Assembly (NCBI RefSeq): GCF_902706225.1
Contig: NZ_CACSKB010000009.1
Location: 24,863-88,862, forward strand
DNA: 64,000 bases
Direction of reading: 5' to 3'
Source of the DNA: Microbacterium sp. 18062
GTDB lineage: Bacteria; Actinomycetota; Actinomycetes; Actinomycetales; Microbacteriaceae
In this document: piece by piece, positions 19,257 to 27,658 of the stretch
Layout: the number at the start of each line of letters is the position of its first letter
Position numbering within the stretch: position 1 is the stretch's first letter
The notes under the pieces: model-generated
What the model saw: the letters and a program-made list of their open reading frames with translations, nothing else
What the model was told of the DNA's origin: nothing
The model's database searches: none
Program-made: the position numbers and the translations under genes

Positions 19257-20611
19257 GCGCCCTGCATTTCGGCGTGTTCGAGGTGTACGCACCGCAGGTG
19301 GGCGGGACCTACAGCTGGGCACACCCTGAGAACGACGCCGTCGACTACCTCGACCCCGAGCGCTGGGTGCGAATGGCGCAGGTCATGGATCGCACGGGAT
19401 TCGACTTCCTGTTCTTCGCCGACGGGTTCGGCTACCCGATGATCGGCGGGGACATCAGCCCGGCCTCGCTGTCGGCGGCGATCAACTTCTCCGGTCTCGA
19501 CCCGTCGACCCTCATCCCGATCCTCGCTCGCGAGACCGAGCGGCTCGGGTTCGTCGTCACGGCGACGACCGGGATGGACCACCCGTTGCCGCTGTCGCGC
19601 CGCTTCGCCACGCTCGACCACCTGACCGGCGGTCGCATCGGCTGGAACGTCGTGACGGGGGCATCGCAGAACGCGGTCGCGGACCTCTTCGGGCACCCCG
19701 AGATGGTGGCGCACGACACCCGCTACGCGATGGCCGACGAGTACGTCTCGCTCGCGCGCAGCTACTGGGAGCGCTCCTGGGACGACGACGCCCTGGTCGC
19801 CGACGCGGCGGCGGGTGTGTACATCGACGCCTCCCGCATCCATCGCACCGAGTTCACCGGCGCCCACTACCGTTCCCGCGGCTACTTCGGCGCCCCGCCG
19901 TCGCCGCAGCGCACGCCCGTGATCTTCCAGGCGGGAACCTCTCCGAAGGGGCGGGCTCTCGCCGCAGCCCACGCGGAGGGCGTCTTCGTCCAGGCCACGA
20001 CGCCGGCCCACACCGCGCGGAACGTCGCCGACATCCGGCGCCTGGCCGCCGAGGCCGGCCGTGATCCCGGGAGCATCCGGATCATGGCCGGGCTCACCGC
20101 CATCGTCGACGACACGGATGCGGGTGCCCAGCGGCTCTGGAACGAGTTCCACGCGATGCAGTCCGACGAGGTGGTCGCCGCGCTCTACGCCGGCAACACC
20201 GGTATCGATCTGCTGCGGCTCGACCCCGATCGCACCCTCCATCAGGTGCTCGATGCCGGGGGACCGGTCGGTCAGATGGGCACGAGCAACATCGAGCGCT
20301 TCCTCGGCGGCGACGGGCGACCGGCGCCGACGGTGCGCGAGATCCTGGAGGAGCTGCGCGGACGCGGGACGCGGGGCTTCCGGCTCGTCGGCGATGCGGA
20401 CTCCGTCGCCGGGGGCGTCGAGGCGCTCGCGGAGGAGACCGGGCTCGACGGGTTCCTCCTCGAGCCGGTGTTCGGCACGCGCGACGTCGCGGCGTTCGGC
20501 GAGCTCGTGCTGCCGCGACTGCGTACGCGCGGGCGTCTGCCCGAGCCCGCGGGACCGAGCCTGCGCGAGCGGATGCGGGAGGCCCCCGGAGCCCGTCTGC
20601 CCCGCGCGTGA
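19253..20611 (+). CDS. NtaA/SnaA/DszA family FMNH2-dependent monooxygenase
   Basis: A 452-residue flavin monooxygenase of the luciferase-like fold. Diagnostic stretches are NFSGLDPSTLIPILA, TGGRIGWNVVTG and VIFQAGTSPKGR. Relatives open nitrilotriacetate, EDTA or dibenzothiophene sulfone and need a separate FMN reductase, which is not adjacent here. The ATGA overlap with the deaminase gene fixes the start and suggests a two-step attack on an N-heterocycle; the substrate is unknown. Confidence 0.9.
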   Translation: MSALHFGVFEVYAPQVGGTYSWAHPENDAVDYLDPERWVRMAQVMDRTGFDFLFFADGFGYPMIGGDISPASLSAAINFSGLDPSTLIPILARETERLGFVVTATTGMDHPLPLSRRFATLDHLTGGRIGWNVVTGASQNAVADLFGHPEMVAHDTRYAMADEYVSLARSYWERSWDDDALVADAAAGVYIDASRIHRTEFTGAHYRSRGYFGAPPSPQRTPVIFQAGTSPKGRALAAAHAEGVFVQATTPAHTARNVADIRRLAAEAGRDPGSIRIMAGLTAIVDDTDAGAQRLWNEFHAMQSDEVVAALYAGNTGIDLLRLDPDRTLHQVLDAGGPVGQMGTSNIERFLGGDGRPAPTVREILEELRGRGTRGFRLVGDADSVAGGVEALAEETGLDGFLLEPVFGTRDVAAFGELVLPRLRTRGRLPEPAGPSLRERMREAPGARLPRA

Positions 20612-20802
20612 CGCAGGGGAGAGCGGTGAAGAGCGGCGGAACGACCGAGGCCGACCAAGACTCAGCGCCCGGTGCCGCGGCGATGCCTGCGTGACTCCCG
20701 AGCGCTGAGTTGTTCTGGATCCAGGATGCTCCGGCCGTCCGCCCGTGTCAAGAGCGGTGCGGGGGCCGTCGTGCGAGGGGCCCGGCGTGCTTGGATGGAG
20801 GA

Positions 20803-21171
20803 ATGACTGACAACCGTACGAAGCCCGAGATCGACGCCCCCGCTGGCCCCGCCCCGGCCGACCTCGCCATCCGCGACCTCATCGTCGGAGACGGCGCCGA
20901 GGCGAAGCCCGGTGACGGCGTCACCGTGCACTACCTGGGCGTCGAGTACGACACGGGCGAGGAGTTCGACTCGTCGTGGAGCCGGGGTGAGAGCATCCAG
21001 TTCCCGCTGCGCGGCCTGATCCAGGGATGGCAGGACGGCATCCCGGGCATGAAGGTCGGCGGTCGTCGCGAGCTGATCATCCCGCCGCACCTGGGCTACG
21101 GTCCTGCGGGAGGTCACTTCCTCGGTGGCAAGACCCTGATCTTCATCATCGACCTGCTGCAGGTCGGCTGA
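20803..21171 (+). CDS. FKBP-type peptidyl-prolyl cis-trans isomerase
   Basis: A 122-residue single-domain FKBP: VTVHYLGVEYDTGEEFDSSW, GLIQGWQDGIPGMKVGGRR and IPPHLGYG cover the active cleft. There is no signal peptide, so it is cytoplasmic. GGAGG sits almost on top of the ATG, and TTGGAT lies 6 nt upstream, so a leaderless transcript is possible. The gap before it (20612-20802) has no gene, only a 9-bp inverted repeat ACTCAGCGC/GCGCTGAGT (20660-20668, 20702-20710). Confidence 0.92.
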   Translation: MTDNRTKPEIDAPAGPAPADLAIRDLIVGDGAEAKPGDGVTVHYLGVEYDTGEEFDSSWSRGESIQFPLRGLIQGWQDGIPGMKVGGRRELIIPPHLGYGPAGGHFLGGKTLIFIIDLLQVG

Positions 21172-21172
21172 T

Positions 21173-21320
21173 CCGAAAGTCTCCCCGGAGGGGGGAGATT
21201 TCGCTTCCTTCGTTGGTCGTCAGTGACCCCGGCCGCTGACCCGAAAGTCTCCGCTCTCGGTCCCCGAGCGAGGAGCACAGCTCCGAGACGAAGGGCGGCG
21301 ATCGGACTCTCGCATCCGTC
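21173..21320 (+). repeat. Dispersed intergenic repeat, copy A (with terminator hairpin)
   Basis: The 5' part is a hairpin CGAAAgTCTCCCC/GGGGAGATTTCG (21174-21203) that can end the FKBP transcript. It is followed by ~45 bp and then a CTGACCCGAAAGTCTC unit (21236 on) and a GC-rich tail ending near 21303. The first ~78 bp match 48171-48250 with about three differences, and the tail matches 48345-48395 and, inverted, 24190-24230. No coding capacity is evident. Confidence 0.85.
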
Positions 21321-21429
21321 GTCCGCTTCCGGTTCGCAGGGAATCTTCCATTCGCGGGAATGGATCCGGCCGAGATCTGGTTTGCTGGTGACGTGCCGTG
21401 AGAGTCGCGGCCGCGAACGTGGAGAAGAC

Positions 21430-21987
21430 ATGACCGACACGACGATCGAGATCCCCGGCTACAAGGCGGGCACCTGGGTGCTCGACCCCGCGCACAGCGA
21501 GGTCACCTTCTCGGTGCGCCACATGATGATCTCCAAGGTCCGCGGCTTCTTCAGCGTGGCCAGCGCCACCATCATCGCCCCCGAGAACCCGCTCGAGGCG
21601 CGCGTCGAGGCGACCGCCGACGTCGCGTCGATCGACACCAAGGACGAGGGCCGCGACGCCCACCTCCGCTCGGCGGACTTCTTCGACGTCGAGACGTATC
21701 CGACGATCTCCTTCGTCTCGACCGGGGTGCGCTACGACGACGGCGACTTCCTGGTGGACGGCGACCTGACCATCAAGGACGTCACGAAGGCCGTCACCTT
21801 CGAGGTGGAGTTCGGCGGTTTCGGCACCGATCCGTGGGGCAACTACAAGGCCGGTGCGACCGCGAAGACGGTCATCGACCGCGAGGAGTTCGGTCTCACC
21901 TGGAACACGGCGCTCGAGACCGGCGGTGTGCTGGTCGGCAAGGACGTCACGATCCAGCTCGACCTGCAGGGCTCGATCCAGGCCTGA
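21430..21987 (+). CDS. YceI family protein
   Basis: A 185-residue lipocalin-like polyprenyl-binding protein: WVLDPAHSEVTFSVRHMM at the N-terminus, SADFFDVETYPTISF and LTIKDVTKAVTFEVE in the barrel. There is no signal peptide, unlike the periplasmic E. coli protein, as is usual in actinobacteria. Family members bind isoprenoid lipids; the physiological role is unclear. GGAGAAG lies before ATG. The stop codon lies inside a perfect 26-bp palindrome. Confidence 0.92.
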   Translation: MTDTTIEIPGYKAGTWVLDPAHSEVTFSVRHMMISKVRGFFSVASATIIAPENPLEARVEATADVASIDTKDEGRDAHLRSADFFDVETYPTISFVSTGVRYDDGDFLVDGDLTIKDVTKAVTFEVEFGGFGTDPWGNYKAGATAKTVIDREEFGLTWNTALETGGVLVGKDVTIQLDLQGSIQA

Positions 21988-22000
21988 TCAGGCCTGGATC
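21975..22000. repeat. Perfect 26-bp palindrome across the yceI stop codon
   Basis: GATCCAGGCCTGA is followed directly by its exact reverse complement with no spacer. The yceI TGA lies in the middle. It stands just before the terminator hairpin. Confidence 0.9.
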
Positions 22001-22002
22001 GC

Positions 22003-22032
22003 GAGGGGCGGATGCCACGGCGTCCGCCCCTC
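22003..22032. terminator. Terminator hairpin between yceI and the MFS gene
   Basis: Perfect 10-bp arms GAGGGGCGGA/TCCGCCCCTC with a 10-base loop, between convergent genes; followed by TCGTCGTCTC rather than a clear T tract. Confidence 0.75.
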
Positions 22033-22067
22033 GTCGTCTCTTGGTGCCGGAGCGCGCCCGCGATGCC

Positions 22068-23369
22068 TCAGGGCACGGGATGCCGCGCGTCATAGGCGCG
22101 GAACGCGGGGCTGAGGCGCACGAGCACTCCGACCAGCGCGATGATCGCGATCCCGCCGACGAGCGGCGGGATCCACAGTGCGGTCACGGTAGCGAGCGTG
22201 CCCGCGTACAGCGCGCCAAGGCGTGGTCCGCCCGCGACGACGACGATGAACACGCCCTGCAGGCGCCCTCGCATGGCGTCGGGAACGGCCGATTGCATCA
22301 TGGTCGACCGGTAGATCGCGCTGACGTTGTCGGCGGCTCCGGAGATCGCGAGAGCGATGCACGCGGCGACGACGAGCACGGTGTTCGGCGAGGCCGCCGT
22401 CGCCGGGACGAACCATCCGAGCTGCGCCGCGACGAGGACGAGTCCGAACAGGACGATGGCCGCTCCGTACACCTGTATCGCCCGTTCGATGCCGATGCCG
22501 TGGCGGCGCACCCGGCCGATGGGCCCGGAGAAGAGGCTCGACAGGAATGCGCCGGCAGCGACCGCGGCGGTGAGGATGCCGGTCGTGACCGCGTCGCCGC
22601 CCAGCAGCACGGCGCCGATCCCGGGGAAGAGCGCCAGTGGCTGTCCGAACGTCATCGCGACGATGTCGAGGATGTACTGCAGCCGGATGTTCGCCGCCCG
22701 GCGGAGGAAGGCGATCCCGTCGCGGAGGGAGGCGAGCCCCGGGCGCACGACGGGCCCCTCGGGGCGGAGCGTCGGCAGGGTCCAGAGACCGAGGAAGAGC
22801 GACGTCATCAGCACGACATCGACCGTGTAGGTCCACGCGTAGCCCGCGACCGCCACGAGGACCCCGGCCAGGGCGGGGCCGGCCATCACCATGATCCCGA
22901 CCGTGACCCCTTGGAGCGCCGCGGCGGCGGGCAGGAGCTCGCGGGCGATGAGGCGGGGGGTGATCGCCGAGCGGGTCGCCATGACGATCGAGTTCGCCGA
23001 GGAGTTCACGATGCTGAGGGCGTAGAGCCACCACACCGTCTCGTTTCCGGACCAGGCGAGCGCCGCGAGGAGCGCGGTCGACACGAACGTCACGGACGCC
23101 GCCGAGAGCGCGACCGTGCGCCGGTCGAAGGCGTCGGCCAGCATCCCGCCGTAGAGCCCCGCGAAGACCATCGGCACGAGGCCGGCGACCGCGACCATCG
23201 CGACGGCGAGGTCCGAGCCGGTCAGCGCGTACACGTGCAGCATGACAGCGACGATGGTCATCTGGCCGCCGAGTCCGGAGAGCGTGGACCCGATCCACAT
23301 CCTGGCGAAGGACGGGCTCGTGCTGAGGGGGCGCAGGTCGATGAGGTGCCGGGAGACGAGCCGGGCCAT
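22068..23369 (-). CDS. Major facilitator superfamily transporter
   Basis: A 433-residue, 12-helix MFS permease resembling the enterobactin-exporter/MFS_3 group. [14 protein letters not shown] in helix 1 and [12 protein letters not shown] in the helix 2-3 loop (motif A) are clear. The start ATG shares one base with the stop of the upstream DUF167 gene (TGATG), so the longer frame upstream is not used. Substrate unknown; a drug or siderophore exporter is a guess. Confidence 0.9.
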   Translation of the reverse strand: MARLVSRHLIDLRPLSTSPSFARMWIGSTLSGLGGQMTIVAVMLHVYALTGSDLAVAMVAVAGLVPMVFAGLYGGMLADAFDRRTVALSAASVTFVSTALLAALAWSGNETVWWLYALSIVNSSANSIVMATRSAITPRLIARELLPAAAALQGVTVGIMVMAGPALAGVLVAVAGYAWTYTVDVVLMTSLFLGLWTLPTLRPEGPVVRPGLASLRDGIAFLRRAANIRLQYILDIVAMTFGQPLALFPGIGAVLLGGDAVTTGILTAAVAAGAFLSSLFSGPIGRVRRHGIGIERAIQVYGAAIVLFGLVLVAAQLGWFVPATAASPNTVLVVAACIALAISGAADNVSAIYRSTMMQSAVPDAMRGRLQGVFIVVVAGGPRLGALYAGTLATVTALWIPPLVGGIAIIALVGVLVRLSPAFRAYDARHPVP

Positions 23370-23590
23370 CACTCGTCGACCTCGACGCGCTTGATCCGCG
23401 CCGTGTGGCCGCGCACGATCCGCACGTCGCGCGGGGGAACTCCGAAATGAGCCGCGAGCGCCTTCACGACGCCTTCGTTGGCGGCCCCCTCCCCGGCGCG
23501 CTCCCGCACGTGCACCGTCAGCTCGCCGTCGACGACCTCGACGAGCGGTCCCCTCCGGCTGGAGGGCTTGACGCGGACGGTGTGCTGCAC
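23369..23590 (-). CDS. DUF167 / YggU family protein
   Basis: A 73-residue protein with the family core [34 protein letters not shown] and [16 protein letters not shown]. Function unknown. I choose GTG at 23590 because TACGCT lies 6 nt before it on the minus strand and the longer N-terminus (Arg/Ala-rich) does not look like protein. It is coupled to the MFS gene by TGATG. Confidence 0.85.
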   Translation of the reverse strand: MQHTVRVKPSSRRGPLVEVVDGELTVHVRERAGEGAANEGVVKALAAHFGVPPRDVRIVRGHTARIKRVEVDE

Positions 23591-23658
23591 GGATCGAGCG
23601 TATCGGGCGCGCGCTCGGCTCGGCCCGGCACGCGGTCGCCGCCGCATCCGTTCGCTGG

Positions 23659-23664
23659 TAGACT
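23659..23664 (+). promoter_or_regulatory. Probable -10 box of rpsO
   Basis: TAGACT with a ~85-nt leader before rpsO. The -35 is weak. Long rpsO leaders can be autoregulated by S15; no specific structure was identified here. Confidence 0.5.
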
Positions 23665-23755
23665 CGTGCAGTTGCCGTTGGATCGGCCGCGGAGAAAGAG
23701 AGCTCGCGCATCAGGCGTCGGGCGCCGCGCAACAAGGAGAGAGGGGATCGAATCT

Positions 23756-24025
23756 ATGGCACTGGAATCAGACGTCAAGAAGGCGATCATCGAAGAGTAC
23801 GCAACGCACCCCGGTGACACCGGATCCCCCGAGGTGCAGGTCGCGATGCTGACGCAGCGCATCAAGGACCTCACCGAGCACCTGAAGCAGCATAAGCACG
23901 ACCACCACTCGCGTCGTGGGCTGTTCCTGCTCGTCGGTCAGCGCCGTCGCCTGCTCGGCTACCTCCAGGACATCGACATCACGCGATACCGTTCGCTGAT
24001 CGAGCGTCTGGGGCTCCGCCGCTAG
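23756..24025 (+). CDS. rpsO: 30S ribosomal protein S15
   Basis: An 89-residue protein, the normal S15 length, with the 16S-binding motifs [34 protein letters not shown] and [12 protein letters not shown]. It binds helix 22 of 16S rRNA early in 30S assembly. GGAGAGAGGGG precedes ATG. In many bacteria pnp is the next gene; here pnp lies ~18 kb away on the same strand. Confidence 0.98.
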   Translation: MALESDVKKAIIEEYATHPGDTGSPEVQVAMLTQRIKDLTEHLKQHKHDHHSRRGLFLLVGQRRRLLGYLQDIDITRYRSLIERLGLRR

Positions 24026-24111
24026 GCGCAGCCCCGATCAACGCAGTCTCGGGAGTGCCGGCGTGAGTCGCCACGAACGCCGCCAGCGCGAGCCGCGTAT
24101 ATCGCTTTCTT

Positions 24112-24142
24112 CGAAGGCCGTCTCACGGTGTGAGGCGGCCTT
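24112..24142 (+). terminator. Terminator downstream of rpsO
   Basis: Stem GAAGGCCG-CTCA / TGAG-CGGCCTTC with one mismatch, 90 bp after the rpsO stop. Confidence 0.65.
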
Positions 24143-24189
24143 CGTCGTTCCCGCGGCGCCTCTCGCCATCCGTGGGCGGCGAGAATCCG

Positions 24190-24256
24190 GTCGCTGCCCT
24201 TCGTCTCGGAGCTTGCGCTCCTCGCTCAGGAACCGCGAGCGCAGCGAGACGAAGCG
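24190..24256 (-). repeat. Dispersed intergenic repeat, copy C (inverted, partial)
   Basis: 24191-24230 is the reverse complement of the tail of copy A (about 21264-21303) with about five mismatches over 40 bp. It is bounded by an exact 10-bp inverted repeat CTTCGTCTCG/CGAGACGAAG (24199-24208, 24245-24254), so this copy can fold as a hairpin between rpsO and the oxygenase gene. Confidence 0.75.
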
Positions 24257-24270
24257 TGAGGACTTCCGCA

Positions 24271-25290
24271 TCAGGCCCGGGCGGCGACGAGGTCGGCGTG
24301 GTGGATGGCGGCGACGTCGGGGTGCGCGCGCAGACGCGACTTCAGGGCGTTGTCGCCATAGAGCGCGTGGATCGGGTTGGCGGGATCCTGGGTCACGCCG
24401 CGGGCGGATGAGGCGAGCTCCGCGGGCAGCTCGATCAGCGGCAGCCGGGCGTCGAGCGCGGGGTTGAAGAAGAACGGCACCGAGATGCGATCCTCCGGGA
24501 ACCGGGGGGAGATGACCCGGTGGTTGGTCGCGATGAGGTAGCCCTGCGTGGCGTACTCGAGCAGCTCGCCGATGTTGACGACGAACGCCCCCTCGACGGG
24601 CGGGGCGTCGACCCATTCGCCGTCGCGCTCGACCTGCAGCCCGCCCTTGCCGGGCTCGACCCACAGCAGCGTCAGCGCCCCCGAGTCCTTGTGGGCGCCG
24701 ACGCCCTGGGCCCGCGCGCCCGCTGACGGGTCGTTCTTGCCCGGGTAGCGCACGATCTTGATCAGGGTCGACGGCTCGCCGAAATGACGGTCGAAGTAGT
24801 CCTCCTCGGCGCCCAGGGCGAGCGCCCATTCGCGCAGCAGGACGCGGGCGATGTCCGTCAGCCGGTCGTGCCACTCGGTCACGATCCCACGCAGCTCGGG
24901 CTGGGCCTCGGGCCAGAGGTTCGGACCGATCAGGCGCGCGAAGTCTGGGGCGTCGGGATCGTCGACCGCCGCACGCTCGGGACCGATGTCGATCTGCTCC
25001 CGCCAGTCCACCCGGCCCTGCGTGCGCTCGCCGCCGACGCGGGTGTAGCCGCGGAAGTGCGGACTGTGCACGTTCTCGATCGCGAGCTTGTCGGCCTCGG
25101 GCAACGCGAAGAAATCGCGGGCGCCCTGCAGGAGCCGCCCCTCGAGCTCCGGCGTGATCCCCGTGCCGACGAGGTAGAAGAAGCCCACCTCGTGCGTTGC
25201 GGCGCGCAGATCCGCACGGAAGGAGGCCGCGGCTTCGGGGCCGTCGCCGAGGCGGGAGAGGTCGAGGACGGGAAGATTCAGCGAGCTCAC
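24271..25290 (-). CDS. 2-oxoglutarate/Fe(II)-dependent oxygenase, isopenicillin N synthase-like
   Basis: A 339-residue non-heme iron oxygenase. The N-terminal DIOX_N region is LPVLDLSRLGD and THEVGFFYLVGTGI. The iron triad is H-x-D in GVGAHKDSGALTLL and the distal His in NHRVISP; RISVPFFFNP supplies the Arg-x-Ser that binds 2-oxoglutarate. Relatives hydroxylate or desaturate small metabolites; the substrate is not apparent. GTG 25290 follows TACGGT (25297-25302, minus strand) by 6 nt, a leaderless pattern. It is divergent from efeU. Confidence 0.9.
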   Translation of the reverse strand: MSSLNLPVLDLSRLGDGPEAAASFRADLRAATHEVGFFYLVGTGITPELEGRLLQGARDFFALPEADKLAIENVHSPHFRGYTRVGGERTQGRVDWREQIDIGPERAAVDDPDAPDFARLIGPNLWPEAQPELRGIVTEWHDRLTDIARVLLREWALALGAEEDYFDRHFGEPSTLIKIVRYPGKNDPSAGARAQGVGAHKDSGALTLLWVEPGKGGLQVERDGEWVDAPPVEGAFVVNIGELLEYATQGYLIATNHRVISPRFPEDRISVPFFFNPALDARLPLIELPAELASSARGVTQDPANPIHALYGDNALKSRLRAHPDVAAIHHADLVAARA

Positions 25291-25407
25291 CCATCGACCG
25301 TACGTCGCCGATCGCGGTGGGGGGCGCTTCGTTGCAGACCGTTACCGATCGAGGTGCCGCGCGCCGGGTTGTCCGATAGGGCGCGGAGGAGTACTGTCGC
25401 TCCGTGG

Positions 25408-25426
25408 TTAGGTGAACCTAACCTTA
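25408..25426 (+). promoter_or_regulatory. IdeR/DtxR iron box upstream of efeUOB
   Basis: The 19-bp site TTAGGTGAACCTAACCTTA closely fits the DtxR/IdeR consensus (TTAGGTTAGSCTAACCTAA) and contains the perfect inverted repeat TTAGGT/ACCTAA. It ends 19 bp before the efeU ATG. Iron-loaded IdeR/DtxR would repress the operon. Confidence 0.85.
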
Positions 25427-25445
25427 TCCTCGGGAAGAAGCATCC

Positions 25446-26432
25446 ATGCTGCCGGCACTGCTGATCGGTCTGCGAGAAGGGCTCGAAGCGGCCATCGTCG
25501 TCGGCATCCTGGTTGCCTACCTCACCCGCTCCGGACGCCGTGACGTGCTGCCGCGCCTGTGGATCGGCGTCGTCCTCGCCGTCGCGCTGTCGCTCGCGAT
25601 CGGTGCGGTGCTGACGTTCGGCGCGTACGGTCTGACGTTCGAGGCGCAGGAGATCATCGGCGGAGCCATGTCCCTGCTCGCCGTCGCGCTCGTGACCTGG
25701 ATGGTCTTCTGGATGCAGCGCGCGGGCCGGGGCCTGAAGCACGCTCTGGAGACGGACGTCGACCGCGCGCTCGCCGCGGGCTCAGGGGCTCCACGCCTCG
25801 GAGGCCCAGCGCGGGGAACGGCCACGCGCGGGGCGAGGTGGGGATGGGGCATCGTCGTCATCGGGTTCGTGTCGGTCGCCCGCGAGGGACTCGAGACGAC
25901 GCTGCTGCTGTGGTCGATGGTGCAGTCCTTCGGCGATGCCCCCGCCGCTCTCCTCGGCGCGCTGCTCGGGCTCCTGCTCGCGGTGGTGCTGGGCTGGCTG
26001 ATCGCGCGCGGGATGGTGCGGGTCGACCTCCGCGTCTTCTTCACGTGGACCGGCGCCCTTCTGATCGTCGTCGCGGCGGGGGTGCTCGCCTACGCCGTGC
26101 ACGACCTGCAGGAGGCGGGCGTCCTGCAGGGCCCGTTCACCTCGGGGGCGCCGGTCGATCCCGTCACGGGCGCCGTGCTCGTCGGGGTCGCCGGGTTCCC
26201 CTCCGGGTGGGCGTTCGACCTCACCGCTGCCGTGCCGCCCGGAAGCCCCATCGCCGCGATCCTGCAGGCGACGGTCGGATTCATGCCGCAGATGACCTGG
26301 CTCCAGGTCATCGCCTGGATCGTCTACGTGCTCGTCGTCGGCACGGCTTTCCTCGCCGGCGCTCGTCGACGTCCTCAGTCCACCCCACGAGCGAGGGAAG
26401 CCGTCGCTCCCGCACCGCAAGGAATCCTATGA
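25446..26432 (+). CDS. efeU: Iron permease EfeU (FTR1 family)
   Basis: A 328-residue membrane permease with seven or so helices and both FTR1 iron motifs, REGLEAAIVV (residues 10-19) and REGLETTLLL. It imports iron with EfeO and EfeB. GGAAG precedes ATG. The stop overlaps efeO by ATGA, and the iron box above places it under iron control. Confidence 0.95.
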   Translation: MLPALLIGLREGLEAAIVVGILVAYLTRSGRRDVLPRLWIGVVLAVALSLAIGAVLTFGAYGLTFEAQEIIGGAMSLLAVALVTWMVFWMQRAGRGLKHALETDVDRALAAGSGAPRLGGPARGTATRGARWGWGIVVIGFVSVAREGLETTLLLWSMVQSFGDAPAALLGALLGLLLAVVLGWLIARGMVRVDLRVFFTWTGALLIVVAAGVLAYAVHDLQEAGVLQGPFTSGAPVDPVTGAVLVGVAGFPSGWAFDLTAAVPPGSPIAAILQATVGFMPQMTWLQVIAWIVYVLVVGTAFLAGARRRPQSTPRAREAVAPAPQGIL

Positions 26433-27658
26433 TCGCCCACCGCACCCTCTCCGCCGCCACCGCACTCGGCCTCACCGCGCTCGTCCTGGCCGGCTGCGTC
26501 GCCAAGGCGGACGTCGCCGCGTCCGACACCCTCGCCGTCGACTCGTCGGATGCGGACTGCGCCGTCTCGGCGTCGTCGGCGACCAGCGGGACGCTCGCCT
26601 TCGAGGTGACCAACTCCGGCGCGCAGGTGACGGAGTTCTATCTGCTCGCCAGCGACGGGCTGCGGATCGTCGGCGAGGTCGAGAACATCGCGCCAGGCGC
26701 GTCGCGGACGCTCACCGTCGTGGCGCAGCCGGGCGATTACTTCACGCTCTGCAAGCCGGGCATGATCGGCGAGGGCGTCGGGCGCGCCGCGTTCACCGTC
26801 GGGGGCGACGCGGTGGAGGTCACCGGCGACGACGCCGAGCAGAAGCAGCAGGCGGTCACGCTGTACGCCGCGTTCGTGAAGGACCAGGTCGAGCAGCTGA
26901 TGCCGGCCGTCGCCGAGTTCACCGCGGAGTACACCTCGGGCGATGACGAGACCGCGCGCACGCTGTTCCCGCAGGTGCGTGCGTACTACGAGCGCATCGA
27001 GCCCGTCGCCGAGTCGCTCGGCGACCTCGATCCGAAGATCGACTACCGGGAGGTCGACGCGGTCGCCGAGGGGCTCGACTGGACCGGTTTCCACCGCATC
27101 GAGAAGGACCTGTGGGCTCCCGCCGCCGACGCCCTCAACGCCGACGGCGTGACGCCGGCGTGGCAGGACTGGGTGCCGTCGACCACCGAGGAGCGTCAGC
27201 AGTACGCCGACCAGCTGGTGTCCGACATCGGCGAGCTGAACGACTACGTCCACGGCGACGACTTCCTGACTGCGCTCGACGAGCAGGGCATCGCCGGCAT
27301 CTCGAACGGTGCGATCGCTCTCCTGGACGAGGTCGCCACCGGCAAGATCTCGGGCGAGGAGGACTGGTGGAGCGGCACCGACCTCTGGGACTTCGCCGCG
27401 AACGTCGAGGGATCGAAGATGGCCTACGATCTCGTCCGCGACTTCGCGGCGGCGGCGGGCAGCGACGGCGAGGCGCTCGTCGCCGAGATCGACGAGGGCT
27501 ACGCCGACCTCGACGCCCAGCTGACGACCTATGGCAGTCTCGCGGACGGTTTCGTGAACTACTCGGAGCTGACGGATGCCGACAAGCGCACCCTGACCGA
27601 TCTCATCAACGCGCTCGCCGAGCCGCTCTCCCAGCTGACGTCCACAGTCCTTTCGTGA
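26429..27658 (+). CDS. efeO: Iron uptake lipoprotein EfeO (cupredoxin + M75 domain)
   Basis: A 409-residue lipoprotein; lipobox LAGC with Cys22. Residues ~40-130 form the cupredoxin-like domain (FEVTNSGAQVTEFYLL). The C-terminal imelysin/M75 domain carries the metal motif HRIEKDLW (HxxE) and the conserved DWWSGTDLWDFAANVEGS. It captures iron outside the membrane for EfeU. ATG overlaps the efeU stop; the C-terminal stop overlaps efeB by GTGA. Confidence 0.95.
   Translation: MIAHRTLSAATALGLTALVLAGCVAKADVAASDTLAVDSSDADCAVSASSATSGTLAFEVTNSGAQVTEFYLLASDGLRIVGEVENIAPGASRTLTVVAQPGDYFTLCKPGMIGEGVGRAAFTVGGDAVEVTGDDAEQKQQAVTLYAAFVKDQVEQLMPAVAEFTAEYTSGDDETARTLFPQVRAYYERIEPVAESLGDLDPKIDYREVDAVAEGLDWTGFHRIEKDLWAPAADALNADGVTPAWQDWVPSTTEERQQYADQLVSDIGELNDYVHGDDFLTALDEQGIAGISNGAIALLDEVATGKISGEEDWWSGTDLWDFAANVEGSKMAYDLVRDFAAAAGSDGEALVAEIDEGYADLDAQLTTYGSLADGFVNYSELTDADKRTLTDLINALAEPLSQLTSTVLS

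Noticed and set aside
20660..20710. 9-bp inverted repeat ACTCAGCGC/GCGCTGAGT as a terminator for the monooxygenase gene
   Set aside because: The 33-base loop is too long for a convincing terminator and no T-rich end follows; left as a note in the FKBP entry.
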